DNA from: DATBLE01 sp963734065
GTDB taxonomy: Bacteria; Actinomycetota; Thermoleophilia; Gaiellales; Gaiellaceae
Assembly (NCBI GenBank): GCA_963734065.1
Contig: CAVTFN010000005.1
Location: 682,001 to 746,000 of the forward strand
Direction of reading: 5' to 3'
DNA length: 64,000 nucleotides
The translations under genes and the position numbers were made by a program. Below the pieces are notes generated by a model. That model was not told where the DNA came from and ran no database searches. It was given only the letters and a program-made list of their open reading frames with translations. How positions within the stretch are numbered: the first letter of the stretch is position 1; each line of letters starts with the position of its first letter. Below, piece by piece: positions 40,954 through 48,766 of the stretch.

Positions 40954-43524
40954 GTGCGGATTTGGAGAAGACTCGGCGGCGTCGAGGGCAACGAGCGTTT
41001 GACCGGCGCGACGGCCGTCCTCCTCATAGCGCTTCTCGCTGTCGAGGGGATCACGCTCCTCTTCCTTGGGCGGCTCCTCTCGGTGCACGTGTTCGTCGGG
41101 ATGCTCCTCATCCCGCCGGTGCTACTCAAGCTTGGGGCCACCGGCTATCGGTTCATGCGCTACTACCGGCGCCGCCGTGAGTACACCGTGAAAGGCCCAC
41201 CCCCGCCCTTCATGCGTTTCCTCGTCGCCCCGGTGCTCGTCCTATCCACGATCGGCGTGCTCGGCACCGGCGTCTTGATGATCGCGTTCGGCCGCCGCGG
41301 GATGATCGTCGGCCTGCACAAGGCGAGCTTCGTCGTCTGGGCGTTCGCCTTCGGAATCCACTTCCTCGTCTACCTGCGCCGGCTGCCACGCCTGGTACGA
41401 CCCGACCGGCGGACCGGCGGCGCTGCTCTTCGGGCAGGCGCGATCGGTGCGTCGCTGGTCGCCGGCATCGCGCTCGCCTCGGTGACCTTCCCGCTTGCGA
41501 GGCCGTGGCTGCACCACTTCCGACACGACCACGGTGAGGACCGAGCAGCCGCCGCGATCCGCAGTGTCGCGGCACCGGTAGCCACGCGAACAACCGTGCA
41601 GTCTCACCCACTCCGCATGCGTCGAACTCCGGGGAGCCCTGCGTCTCGAGCACTCGGCTTGCCGCCCGTCGGGCCCGGCCCGGTGCCGGGCTACGTCCTG
41701 ATCGCCGACCGCAACGCGAACAAGCTCCTCGTCGTCTCACCCGGCAAACGCATCGTCTGGCAGTACCCCCGCCCCGGCGACTTGCGCCCCGGCCAGTCCT
41801 TCTCCGATCCCGACGACGCGTTCTTCACTCCTGACTACCGTCGGATCGTCACCAACGAGGAATTCAACGACCAGGTTGCGCAGATCGATCTCCACACGCA
41901 CCGGCTCGTCTGGAGCTACGGCCACGCCGGCGTCGCCGGATCGGCCGGCGGCGAACTCTCGAACCCCGACGACGCATATGTCTGGCCCAACAGGACGATC
42001 ACGGTGGCTGACATCAAGAACTGTCGGGTACTCCGGCTCAGCCCGTCACACCGCATCGTCGCCCAAATCGGCGGCGACGGCAGTTGCGCGCACGACCCGC
42101 CCCGCACTCTCTCGTCACCGAACGGTGCGACGCCGCTGCCCGACGGGGGAATGCTCGTCACCGAGATCGGCGGCTGGGTCGACCGCTTCGACCGCCGCGG
42201 TCGCCTCGTCTTCTCCGTCCGCACGCCGACCACGTACCCGTCAGATGCGCAGCTCCTCCCCGACGGCAACATCCTCGTCGCCGGCTTCAACACACCCGGC
42301 CGTGTCGACATGATCGCGCCGAGCGGCCGAGTCGTATGGACGTACGGACCGTCGTCAGGGCCAGGCTCGCTCGATCGCCCCTCCCTCGCCGTGCGCTGGC
42401 CGAACGGAATGATCGCGATCACAGACGACTGGCACCACAGGATCGTCGTTATCGACCCGCGCACGAAGCGAATCGTCTGGCAGTACGGCCACTTCGGCGT
42501 TCCGTCGGCGGCGTCCGGGTTTCTGTCGAAACCCGACGGGCTCGACCTGCTCCCGGCGACCGTCCGTCGGCCCACGGAGGCGCCGAGTCTCGTCGTGCGG
42601 CAGGTCGGGACACTGCCTGCCGCAACATCGCGCCTTGCCGCAGCAGCGTTGCCCGACGGACGTATCGTCGCCGCCGGCGGGCTCGTCGCCGGAACGTCAT
42701 CCGGCCAGGTCCTGCTCGGACCGCCCAGCCGGCTCCGAGCCGTAGGAAGGCTCCCGGCGCCGACACACGACGCGGCACTAGCAGCCGCCCACGGCACCGC
42801 CTATCTCCTCGGCGGCGGCCGGGCCACCTCGTCAGACGCCGTCGTGCACATCAATCTGCGGACGGGTACTGCGCACGCCGCAGGGACGCTCGGCGAACCG
42901 CTCTCCGACCTCGGCGCGACAACCATCGGCGACAACATTTACATCGCCGGCGGGTACACCGGAACGCGGTACGCCACGGCCGTGCTGCGGGTCCGCCCCG
43001 GACGCCCACCCGCGCTCGTCGCCCGGCTCCCCGTAGGTCTGCGGTATGCCGGCGTCGCCTCCCTCAACGGCACCATCTACATCGCCGGAGGCATGACGAC
43101 CACGGGTGCGAGCGACGCCGTGTTCGCGGTCGACCCGCGCCGGCGGACAGTTCGCCTGGTCGCGACCCTGCCCTCACCGGTTGCACACGCCCCCCTCGCC
43201 GTGCTCCGCGGCAACCTCTACCTAATCGGCGGTGCCGACATCACCGGAGCGCCACTGGCGCGGATTCTGCGCATCGACCCGAAAGCGGGCACCATCACGG
43301 TAGCCGGGCGGCTCCCAGCAGCTCTCGCGGACTCCGGCGCTGTCGGAGATGGGAAGCGAATCGTCGTTGTTGGTGGCTCCGGCGTCAACACCTCCGCCGC
43401 CGTCTACGCTCTTGCGGCGAGCATCACACCGACTCCACCTCGCCACGGATGCCAAGGCTTGAGTCTTGCTTGCAGGCGTTCAGCGGGAGATTTACCGACG
43501 CCACACATCGCCGGCGTACGGTGA
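40954..43524 (+). CDS. Membrane b-cytochrome-like domain fused to two beta-propellers
   Basis: GTG 40954, 856 residues. Residues 1-185: four helices with histidines H45, H122 and H136 (LLSVHVFVG; GLHKASFVVW; GIHFLVYL), like small b-type-cytochrome/DUF4405 membrane domains. Residues about 247-535: a first propeller, arylsulfotransferase/PQQ-like (VLIADRNANKLLVVSP; RIVWQYPRPGD; DAQLLPDGNILVAGFN; NGMIAITDDWHHRIVVID). Residues about 547-830: Kelch-type propeller with repeated LPDGRIVAAGG, TAYLLGGG, IYIAGG. Inferred topology: the propellers sit outside the cell. It is divergent from the two-component system and shares its putative operator. Catalytic activity is unknown. Confidence 0.8.
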   Translation: MRIWRRLGGVEGNERLTGATAVLLIALLAVEGITLLFLGRLLSVHVFVGMLLIPPVLLKLGATGYRFMRYYRRRREYTVKGPPPPFMRFLVAPVLVLSTIGVLGTGVLMIAFGRRGMIVGLHKASFVVWAFAFGIHFLVYLRRLPRLVRPDRRTGGAALRAGAIGASLVAGIALASVTFPLARPWLHHFRHDHGEDRAAAAIRSVAAPVATRTTVQSHPLRMRRTPGSPASRALGLPPVGPGPVPGYVLIADRNANKLLVVSPGKRIVWQYPRPGDLRPGQSFSDPDDAFFTPDYRRIVTNEEFNDQVAQIDLHTHRLVWSYGHAGVAGSAGGELSNPDDAYVWPNRTITVADIKNCRVLRLSPSHRIVAQIGGDGSCAHDPPRTLSSPNGATPLPDGGMLVTEIGGWVDRFDRRGRLVFSVRTPTTYPSDAQLLPDGNILVAGFNTPGRVDMIAPSGRVVWTYGPSSGPGSLDRPSLAVRWPNGMIAITDDWHHRIVVIDPRTKRIVWQYGHFGVPSAASGFLSKPDGLDLLPATVRRPTEAPSLVVRQVGTLPAATSRLAAAALPDGRIVAAGGLVAGTSSGQVLLGPPSRLRAVGRLPAPTHDAALAAAHGTAYLLGGGRATSSDAVVHINLRTGTAHAAGTLGEPLSDLGATTIGDNIYIAGGYTGTRYATAVLRVRPGRPPALVARLPVGLRYAGVASLNGTIYIAGGMTTTGASDAVFAVDPRRRTVRLVATLPSPVAHAPLAVLRGNLYLIGGADITGAPLARILRIDPKAGTITVAGRLPAALADSGAVGDGKRIVVVGGSGVNTSAAVYALAASITPTPPRHGCQGLSLACRRSAGDLPTPHIAGVR

Positions 43525-43528
43525 CTCC

Positions 43529-43969
43529 ATGAGGCGCGTCTTGTTTCTGGGATTCGCGATCGCCGCGCTCATCGCGGGCGGCGCGCAGGCGAAACCATCG
43601 CCTCTCCCCGGCCTCGTCACCCCGAGCGGCAACATCCGATGCTTCTACGTCCCGGCGCGCCCCGCGCACCTGCTGTGCGACATTCATCGTGCCGCGTACT
43701 CCCCCCGCGAGCAGAACTCGTGCATGACGCGCAGCGGCCTCGACTGGCACGGCTGGCAGGTCTACGCGGCGCGCCCCACAACAACAGTGTGCAGCGGCGG
43801 GATCCTCTACAACTCGAACCGAAACTTTCCGGCGTACCGGCGGCTGGCGTACGGGTCGACCTGGCACTTCGCGGCGTTCACATGCACCTCGCGGACCACG
43901 GGCCTCACCTGCACGACGAGCAAGGGGCACGGCATCTTCCTCTCGCGCCAATCCTGGCGCGGCTGGTAA
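43529..43969 (+). CDS. Secreted DUF6636-like protein
   Basis: The ATG at 43529, 4 bp after the propeller stop, opens a signal peptide (VLFLGFAIAALIAGGAQA). The 146-residue protein has LVTPSGNIRCFYV, LLCDIH, NSCMTRSGLDWHGW, TTVCSGGILY, FTCTSRTTGLTCTTSKGHGIFLSR: repeated cysteines in a small beta-rich secreted fold found in actinobacteria. The TPSGNIxC start is the family hallmark as I know it. Close spacing suggests expression with the propeller protein. The role is unknown. Confidence 0.78.
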   Translation: MRRVLFLGFAIAALIAGGAQAKPSPLPGLVTPSGNIRCFYVPARPAHLLCDIHRAAYSPREQNSCMTRSGLDWHGWQVYAARPTTTVCSGGILYNSNRNFPAYRRLAYGSTWHFAAFTCTSRTTGLTCTTSKGHGIFLSRQSWRGW

Positions 43970-44123
43970 GTCCACGCGCCCACCGAAAGAAGGCCCGTTG
44001 CGTCGTGACCGCACCGAGTAGCCGGGGCCGGCCACGCGACGAAGCCAACGAGCTGCCGCTCCTCACGCCACGGCACCAAGACCTCGCTTGGCCAGAGCTC
44101 GCGCCAGCTTCTAGTATCGAGGC

Positions 44124-44393
44124 ATGAGTACCAAGACGGAGTTCACAGCCGAGGAATCAAGAGCGGTCGGCGAACAGATCGGAATTGACTGGGCGACGGC
44201 ACCCTTCGATCTCGAACAGTTCCGGCTCGGCATGGGCGTCGAACTCGAGCACGGGCTGCACGACCCCCAGACGGACGTGACCGGCAGCGACCCAATCATC
44301 ACCGGCAAGATCGCGCTCGCGCACCTGAAGGAGTTCCCCGACTACTACACGCGTCTCGCGAAGATGGAGGCCGAAGCCGAAGCTGCCGGGTGA
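44124..44393 (+). CDS. DUF5661-type small protein
   Basis: The 89-residue, soluble, acidic protein reads FTAEESRAVGEQIGIDWATAPFDLEQFRLGMGVELEHGLHDPQTDVTGSDPIITGKIALAHLKEFPDYYTRL; the ELEHG, TGKIALAHLKEFPDYY parts match a conserved small family. ATG follows GAGGC. Family function is not known to me. It stands alone with a terminator-like hairpin 63 bp downstream. Confidence 0.82.
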   Translation: MSTKTEFTAEESRAVGEQIGIDWATAPFDLEQFRLGMGVELEHGLHDPQTDVTGSDPIITGKIALAHLKEFPDYYTRLAKMEAEAEAAG

Positions 44394-44455
44394 TTCTCCT
44401 TGAGCTCTAGCTCCTGCGACTGATCGTCACCGTTACGTCCCGGTCCGGACATACG

Positions 44456-44480
44456 AGGAGGGCCCGTTACGGGCCCTCCT
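44456..44480. terminator. Bidirectional terminator-like hairpin
   Basis: AGGAGGGCCCG, loop TTA, CGGGCCCTCCT: perfect 11-bp stem between the convergent DUF5661 and cytochrome c genes. No long T-run. The 257-bp gap around it (44394-44650) otherwise shows only an ATCCGT/ACGGAT pair at 44567-44585. Confidence 0.7.
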
Positions 44481-44650
44481 GAACAACCTCGATTCAAGTC
44501 GGCACGTCAGTGGATGGTCTTGATCGAGGGTTGTTACGCACAGAATCTCAGCCAGGCGGGTCGAACACATCCGTAGCAGGTACGGATTCGCCATGAGAAC
44601 GAACTTCAGCCGTGGACACGGATAAGCGGTCAGACCGCAGTTGCCGAGGA

Positions 44651-45373
44651 CTACTTCAGCGTCTTCAGGTAGGCGACGAGCGCCTTCAACTGCCATGCCG
44701 GGATGATCCCGCCCCAGTGCGGCATGCTCGCGATCGGCTGCTTGCCGATCACGCTGCCCGACCGGATCACGTCGAGGATCTTCTTGTCTGTGTTGAACTC
44801 CTTCCGGAAGTCCTGCCCCGAGAGCGGCGGGATCGACTTGTCCGGCGAAAGTGGGTTGGGGACGCCTCCGAGCGCGTTCGGGCCGTGGCAGTTGATGCAC
44901 CCGTAGTGAATGTAGGCGGCGGCGCCAGCGACGACGGCACCCTGGTTGCCGGGGATCGGCACCGGCCTCGCGTACTGAACCGGCGGTAAGCCCGCGCGGA
45001 TGTAGGCGACGAGATCGGCGACCTGCTGCTTCGAGATCACCGGCCCCCACACCGGCATGTACGGCCGCTTCGGGTTCGCCGACTCGCCCAGGCCATGCGT
45101 GATGATCGTCGTGAGCGCCTTCACAGTGAGCGACTTGCCGACGACGTTCAGCGCCGGCACGAACGGAGAGACGCCGCCACGGCCGAGGTTGCCGTGGCAG
45201 GCCGAACACGCGAACTGCACGAAGTCGTGCGCCCCAGCAGCGACATGAGGGTCGACCCGCCCGACTGCTGTCGAGGCGCCGCCAGAATGGGCCTTCCCCT
45301 CCGTGGCCGCGAAGAACACAGCAGCAAGCAAGCACGCCGCAAGAACACTGGTGACGACCACACGCCACCGCAC
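44651..45373 (-). CDS. Dihaem c-type cytochrome, secreted or membrane-anchored
   Basis: The 240-residue protein begins with a signal or anchor helix (VVVTSVLAACLLAAVFFAA). Two class I cytochrome c domains follow, with haem sites CSACH (56-60) and CINCH (159-163) and candidate axial methionines in YMPVWG (about 106) and SMPHWGG. It should carry electrons outside the membrane. In the island it can serve as the soluble carrier for the ferric-reductase-like and b-cytochrome-like proteins; that link is inferred from position only. An inverted repeat GCCCAG/CTGGGC lies at 45396-45417 upstream. Confidence 0.9.
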   Translation of the reverse strand: MRWRVVVTSVLAACLLAAVFFAATEGKAHSGGASTAVGRVDPHVAAGAHDFVQFACSACHGNLGRGGVSPFVPALNVVGKSLTVKALTTIITHGLGESANPKRPYMPVWGPVISKQQVADLVAYIRAGLPPVQYARPVPIPGNQGAVVAGAAAYIHYGCINCHGPNALGGVPNPLSPDKSIPPLSGQDFRKEFNTDKKILDVIRSGSVIGKQPIASMPHWGGIIPAWQLKALVAYLKTLK

Positions 45374-45556
45374 GAAAGCATCATCCTGCGCAGCAGCCCA
45401 GGATGCAAATGCTGGGCCGGACGACCAGCCGGTCCATCCCAGAAGGTCGTGAGATCAGCGCTGGGACCCGACCCGGGCATCGAGTGTGGAGTTGGACGTG
45501 CGGGCCTCGCCGGCTAGCGCTGGGCGCCGTGGCCGCACGAACGCGACGAACCGGGC

Positions 45557-45838
45557 ATGTGCTTCGTGAACGCGTGCTTCGCCGTCGAGAAGTACCGATA
45601 CGACCTACTGCGAGGGCTTCGCGTGGTCGGATGGCGAGGGGTGCTGGATTGACCACGCGTGGGTGCTGAAGGACGACGGCTACGCGGACCCGACCTGGAT
45701 GCCCGAGGACGAGTTCGACGTCGACTACTGGGGATCGTGTTCGGCGCCGACGAGTCGCGCGCCCTGCATGCGCTGTGGCCGGGGCACGGGACACACATCG
45801 ACGCGCTCTTGTGCAGCGGGCTTGGGCTCGCACACGCT
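45557..45838 (+). pseudogene. Multiply frameshifted gene of a small CFxNA...HAW...DPTW family
   Basis: Three pieces read in different frames: MCFVNACFAVEKYRYD, then YCEGFAWSDGEGCWIDHAWVLKDDGYADPTWMPEDEFDVDYWG, then IVFGADESRALHALWPGHGTHID. Together they give a Cys-His-Asp order (CF, HAW, DPTW) seen in small transglutaminase-like actinobacterial and phage proteins. The first frame hits a stop at about 45650. Two compensating shifts (near 45602 and 45732) are needed, so the gene is dead. It is part of the decayed right end of the island. Confidence 0.7.
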
Positions 45839-45868
45839 CGCGCGCGCGGCTCGGCTACTACGGCACCG

Positions 45869-46213
45869 ATGGGGCGAGACGTGAACCCCTGGGCCGACCA
45901 GCCTCGTCTCGAAGGCATCGACTGGGAGGGCTACGTGCTGGACGATGCGCCCCAGCCGTGGCTGTGCCTCGACTGCGGCGCCGACGCCGAGGGCTACATG
46001 GTTCACGACTGGGTGTGGCGTCGGACGCGACTCGATCCGGAGGCGCGCGGAGAGTTCCTCTGCTTCGCCTGCCTCGGGACGCGGCTCGGTCGGCGGCTCA
46101 GACGGACAGACTTCAGCGACGTGCCGGCGAACGACCCGTGGCTGTACGGGCACGCCCCCTACGCGCCGAAGGGGGCCAGGAGAGGGGGCCAAATACACCA
46201 GGCCGCTCCTTAG
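45869..46213 (+). CDS. Small CxxC zinc-binding-type protein, island right end
   Basis: ATG 45869 gives 114 residues with WLCLDCGADAEGYMVHDWVW and GEFLCFACLGTRLGRRLRRTDFSDVPAND: two CxxC pairs and a His that could bind zinc. The family looks like small proteins common on actinobacterial mobile elements, but I do not know its function. The last 15 residues (GARRGGQIHQAAP) read through the repeated GGGGGCCA units, so the native end may have been altered by recombination. Confidence 0.6.
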   Translation: MGRDVNPWADQPRLEGIDWEGYVLDDAPQPWLCLDCGADAEGYMVHDWVWRRTRLDPEARGEFLCFACLGTRLGRRLRRTDFSDVPANDPWLYGHAPYAPKGARRGGQIHQAAP

Positions 46214-46232
46214 CCTCTCCGCTAACGGCCTG
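46199..46232. terminator. Hairpin between the CxxC gene and the tRNA
   Basis: CAGGCCG and CGGCCTG pair across a 20-base loop just before the tRNA 3' end. It could end transcription from either side. Confidence 0.4.
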
Positions 46233-46240
46233 GTTGACAG

Positions 46241-46313
46241 AGCCGACGCCCGGACTCGAACCGGGGACCCCTTCATTACGAGTGAAGTGCTCTACCAGCT
46301 GAGCTACGTCGGC
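46241..46313 (-). tRNA. tRNA-Thr(CGT)
   Basis: On the minus strand the sequence folds as a standard cloverleaf: acceptor GCCGACG/CGTCGGC, D-arm GCTC/GAGC with loop AGCTGGTA, anticodon stem CTTCA/TGAAG with loop CTCGTAA (anticodon CGT, threonine ACG codon), variable GGGTC, T-arm CCCGG-TTCGAGT-CCGGG, discriminator T. CCA is not encoded. Its 3' half is the right-hand copy of the island's direct repeat. Confidence 0.96.
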
Positions 46314-46669
46314 GAGGCTCGAAGCGGAGGCCCAGTATAGCCCGCTGCTCGCGCCGGAGATGCCGTCCGGGATCCTCTCGAGCACCGTGCGACCACGTCC
46401 GCAGAATCGCCGCCGATAAGAAGGACCGAAATCATGAGCAGAATGCGTCGTTGAAATCGCGGCCGATCGCACCTAGCATCGGAGGTCGGTCACCGCAGAT
46501 CGGGATTCTTCTGCCGGTGGACGCATCCCTCGTTCGAACGTCCAGGAGGGCACCGAAGACAAGGCGGTGCCCTTCTGGTCGTGCGCGCGATCGAAGGCGG
46601 CGTCGAACGGGACACGAGTGGGCGCCGGGTCGAGCCCGGCGCCCACTGAAAACGGCCCGTGTCCTCTTC
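46314..46669. other. Gap between tRNA-Thr and the oligopeptide-binding gene
   Basis: About 355 bp. It holds the tRNA promoter side and the hairpin at 46618-46646. I see no supportable gene. Confidence 0.5.
46618..46646 (-). terminator. Hairpin downstream of the oligopeptide-binding gene
   Basis: GTGGGCGCCGGG, loop TCGAG, CCCGGCGCCCAC: a perfect 12-bp stem 24 bp after the gene's stop on the minus strand. No U-tract, but it is well placed as a terminator or mRNA stabiliser. Confidence 0.7.
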
Positions 46670-48328
46670 CTACTTGAGGAAGAAGGTGTTCAGGTTCGCG
46701 GCACCGTGTGCGGCCTGGAACAGGTAGCCGCCGGTGCGGGCAGACACGAACTCGCGGATGTTGCGGTTCTCGTACGCCGCCCACGGGGCGTACTTCGTGG
46801 TGATCTCGCGGTCGAGGTTCTGATACGCCGCGGAGCGCTTGTCTCCGGTCAGCGCGTTCGCCGCCTTCATCTGGTTGTTCAGGGCCGGAACGTTCAGGTA
46901 GGCGAGGTTGTTGTTGTTCGCCTCGTGGATGTTCTGGCCGTTGAGCAGGATGTCGACGAAGTCGTAAGGATCCGCGTAGTCGGCGAACCAGCCGACGAAC
47001 GCGGCGTCGAACGGCTCACCCTTCGTGCCGGTCGCGATGTAGATCTGGAAGCCCTGCAGCAGCTTCACGTTCACGTTGCAGCCGATCTGGCTCAGGTTGT
47101 ACTTGAAGACCTGCGCCAGGTTCTGGCCGGTCGAGCTGTTGGCCGTGTACAGGCTGACGTCCTTGCAGCCGCCGGCTGCCGATGCCATCGCCTTCGCCTT
47201 CGGGTAGTTCGCACCCTTGATCGGATACGTGGTGATCGGCTTGTAGCCGGCGATGCCCGGGGGCAGGACCTGCTGCGAGCGCTTGCCCGCGAGGAAGCCA
47301 CGGACCCGGACGAGGGCCGGCCGGTCGACCGCGAAGTTCGCAGCCTTCCGCATGCCGACGTTCTTGAACGCGGGCCGAGAGGTGTTCAGGGCGATGTAGT
47401 CGACGTTCAGGCCCTGATTGATGAAGTAGCGGCCCTTGTTGATGCCGTACTGCTGGGCCAGGCCTGCGTGCGCCGTCGGCGGAAGACCACCGGCGTCGTA
47501 GTCCACCTGACCCGCCTTCACCTGGAGCAGGCTCTGGTCGAGATTGGTGTTCATCGTGAACACGAACGTGCTGACGTTGTGCGGCCGCGACCCGTGGTAG
47601 TTCGGGTTCGACTTGACGATCAGCTGACGGCCGACCTGACGGCTCGCGACGTAGTACGGGCCGAACGACGCGAACGAGTTGATCCCGTCGGCGTTGATCG
47701 GCGTTCCCTTCGGGATCGGGCTGAAGAAGTCCATCGCCATCTTGGACAGGAACGACCCGTCCGGCTTCATCAGCCTGATCGTCAGCTTCTGGCCCCTGGC
47801 GATCACGCCGCTGGCGGTCGCAGCCTTGCCGTCGGCGACGGCCTGCGCGCCGACGATGCCGTTGTCGCCGGTGATGAACGGAACCGACGGTGACTGCATC
47901 TTCGGGTTCAGGTCACGGTTGATCGCCGCCGCGTAGTTCGCCGCGGTCAGCGTCTCACCGGTGTTCGACTTGACACCCGACTTGATCGTGAACACGTACG
48001 TGCGCCCGTCCTTCGAGACCGCGGGGAGGCCCACAGCGGCGTCGGGCTGGAGCTTGCTCCCGAGCGGATCGGGCTTGTCGGGGTAGTACATGAGCTTCAT
48101 GGTCACGGCGTCGAGGATCTGCCAGGACAACGTGCCGTACGCGAGCGCCGGGTCGATGTAGTCGACGTCGGTCGCGGACGCGTTGATGTTCATCGTCCCG
48201 CCCTTCTTCTGCCCGGAGGCGGACGGGCGACTGGACTTGCTGGACGCCGGGCCGGCAAACGCAGCCGCGATCAACATCGCGGCCCCGAGCGCAGCCATTG
48301 CGCCAGAAGCCAAGACCTTTCTGGACAT
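46670..48328 (-). CDS. Oligopeptide/dipeptide ABC transporter substrate-binding protein (SBP_bac_5)
   Basis: ATG 48328 follows GGAAGGAG; an upstream ATG at 48346 is less likely. Signal peptide (GAMAALGAAMLIAAAFAGPASS), then the family 5 fold: GGTMNINASATDVDYIDPALAYG, LQPDAAVGLPAVSKDGRTYVFTIKSGVKS, TAANYAAAINRDL, YIALNTSRPAFKNVGMRKAANFAVDR, and FDAAFVGWFADYADPYDF. There is no lipobox. No permease or ATPase genes are adjacent, so it is an orphan binding protein in this window. It is divergent from a LysR regulator, with a palindrome between them. Confidence 0.9.
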   Translation of the reverse strand: MSRKVLASGAMAALGAAMLIAAAFAGPASSKSSRPSASGQKKGGTMNINASATDVDYIDPALAYGTLSWQILDAVTMKLMYYPDKPDPLGSKLQPDAAVGLPAVSKDGRTYVFTIKSGVKSNTGETLTAANYAAAINRDLNPKMQSPSVPFITGDNGIVGAQAVADGKAATASGVIARGQKLTIRLMKPDGSFLSKMAMDFFSPIPKGTPINADGINSFASFGPYYVASRQVGRQLIVKSNPNYHGSRPHNVSTFVFTMNTNLDQSLLQVKAGQVDYDAGGLPPTAHAGLAQQYGINKGRYFINQGLNVDYIALNTSRPAFKNVGMRKAANFAVDRPALVRVRGFLAGKRSQQVLPPGIAGYKPITTYPIKGANYPKAKAMASAAGGCKDVSLYTANSSTGQNLAQVFKYNLSQIGCNVNVKLLQGFQIYIATGTKGEPFDAAFVGWFADYADPYDFVDILLNGQNIHEANNNNLAYLNVPALNNQMKAANALTGDKRSAAYQNLDREITTKYAPWAAYENRNIREFVSARTGGYLFQAAHGAANLNTFFLK

Positions 48329-48766
48329 CGATCTCCTTCCCTCCACGTCGAATGGCTTGACTGTCCCGTTCAGACGGGTGGGGCAGGGATTCGTTAGCCG
48401 ATATCGCCGAGGCCAATCCAGCGCCTCAAATCGTCCCCCGAGGTCGATATTTCGCTTGATCGCGCCGTTTATTCGCGCGTGTAACGCAGCGGCGCAGATC
48501 CGCGATCACATTTCGTGATCGAATGATGATTCGGCGGAAACGGACCGCCCTGCGCTCGCGCGGCCGAGATCCGGTTGTCGCGCGTGTCGTCGCGATCAGC
48601 CCGACGCATTTGTTGATTCGAGTGTCTGATCGGGGCGGGCGGATATTCGTTTGTGCAGCGCGGAGCCGTTCATGGAGCATCGGCCGGGATGGCCGAGTCG
48701 GCACGGACCCGGAACCGCGCGCCAACCGGCGGCTCGCTCGCTCGTCTCACCCTGGAGAGAGCTTCC
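48329..48766. other. 438-bp divergent control region
   Basis: It separates the oligopeptide-binding and LysR genes. Besides the palindrome at 48503-48521 it is more AT-rich than its surroundings, as expected for promoters. No gene is supported; plus-strand frames here lack any family pattern. Confidence 0.6.
48503..48521. promoter_or_regulatory. Candidate LysR operator
   Basis: CGATCAC-ATTTC-GTGATCG: 7-bp arms around 5 bases, containing ATC-N9-GAT. Such imperfect T-N11-A dyads are typical LysR sites, and it lies in the divergent region of the LysR gene. Confidence 0.6.

Larger units (their letters stand above)
31508..46285. mobile_element. tRNA-Thr genomic island, about 14.7 kb, no visible integrase
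   Basis: The segment is bounded by 44-bp direct repeats of the tRNA-Thr(CGT) 3' half; the intact tRNA is at the right end, as expected when an element enters at the 3' end. Contents are unlike the neighbourhood: uppP-like, ZIP-like, a redox/flavin operon with its own two-component system, a giant propeller protein, a cytochrome c and several broken genes. No tyrosine recombinase, relaxase or phage gene was seen, so it is a decayed or trans-mobilised island. Confidence 0.8.

Noticed and set aside
46451..47893. A 480-codon plus-strand frame
   Set aside because: Antisense to the oligopeptide-binding protein, with no family pattern.
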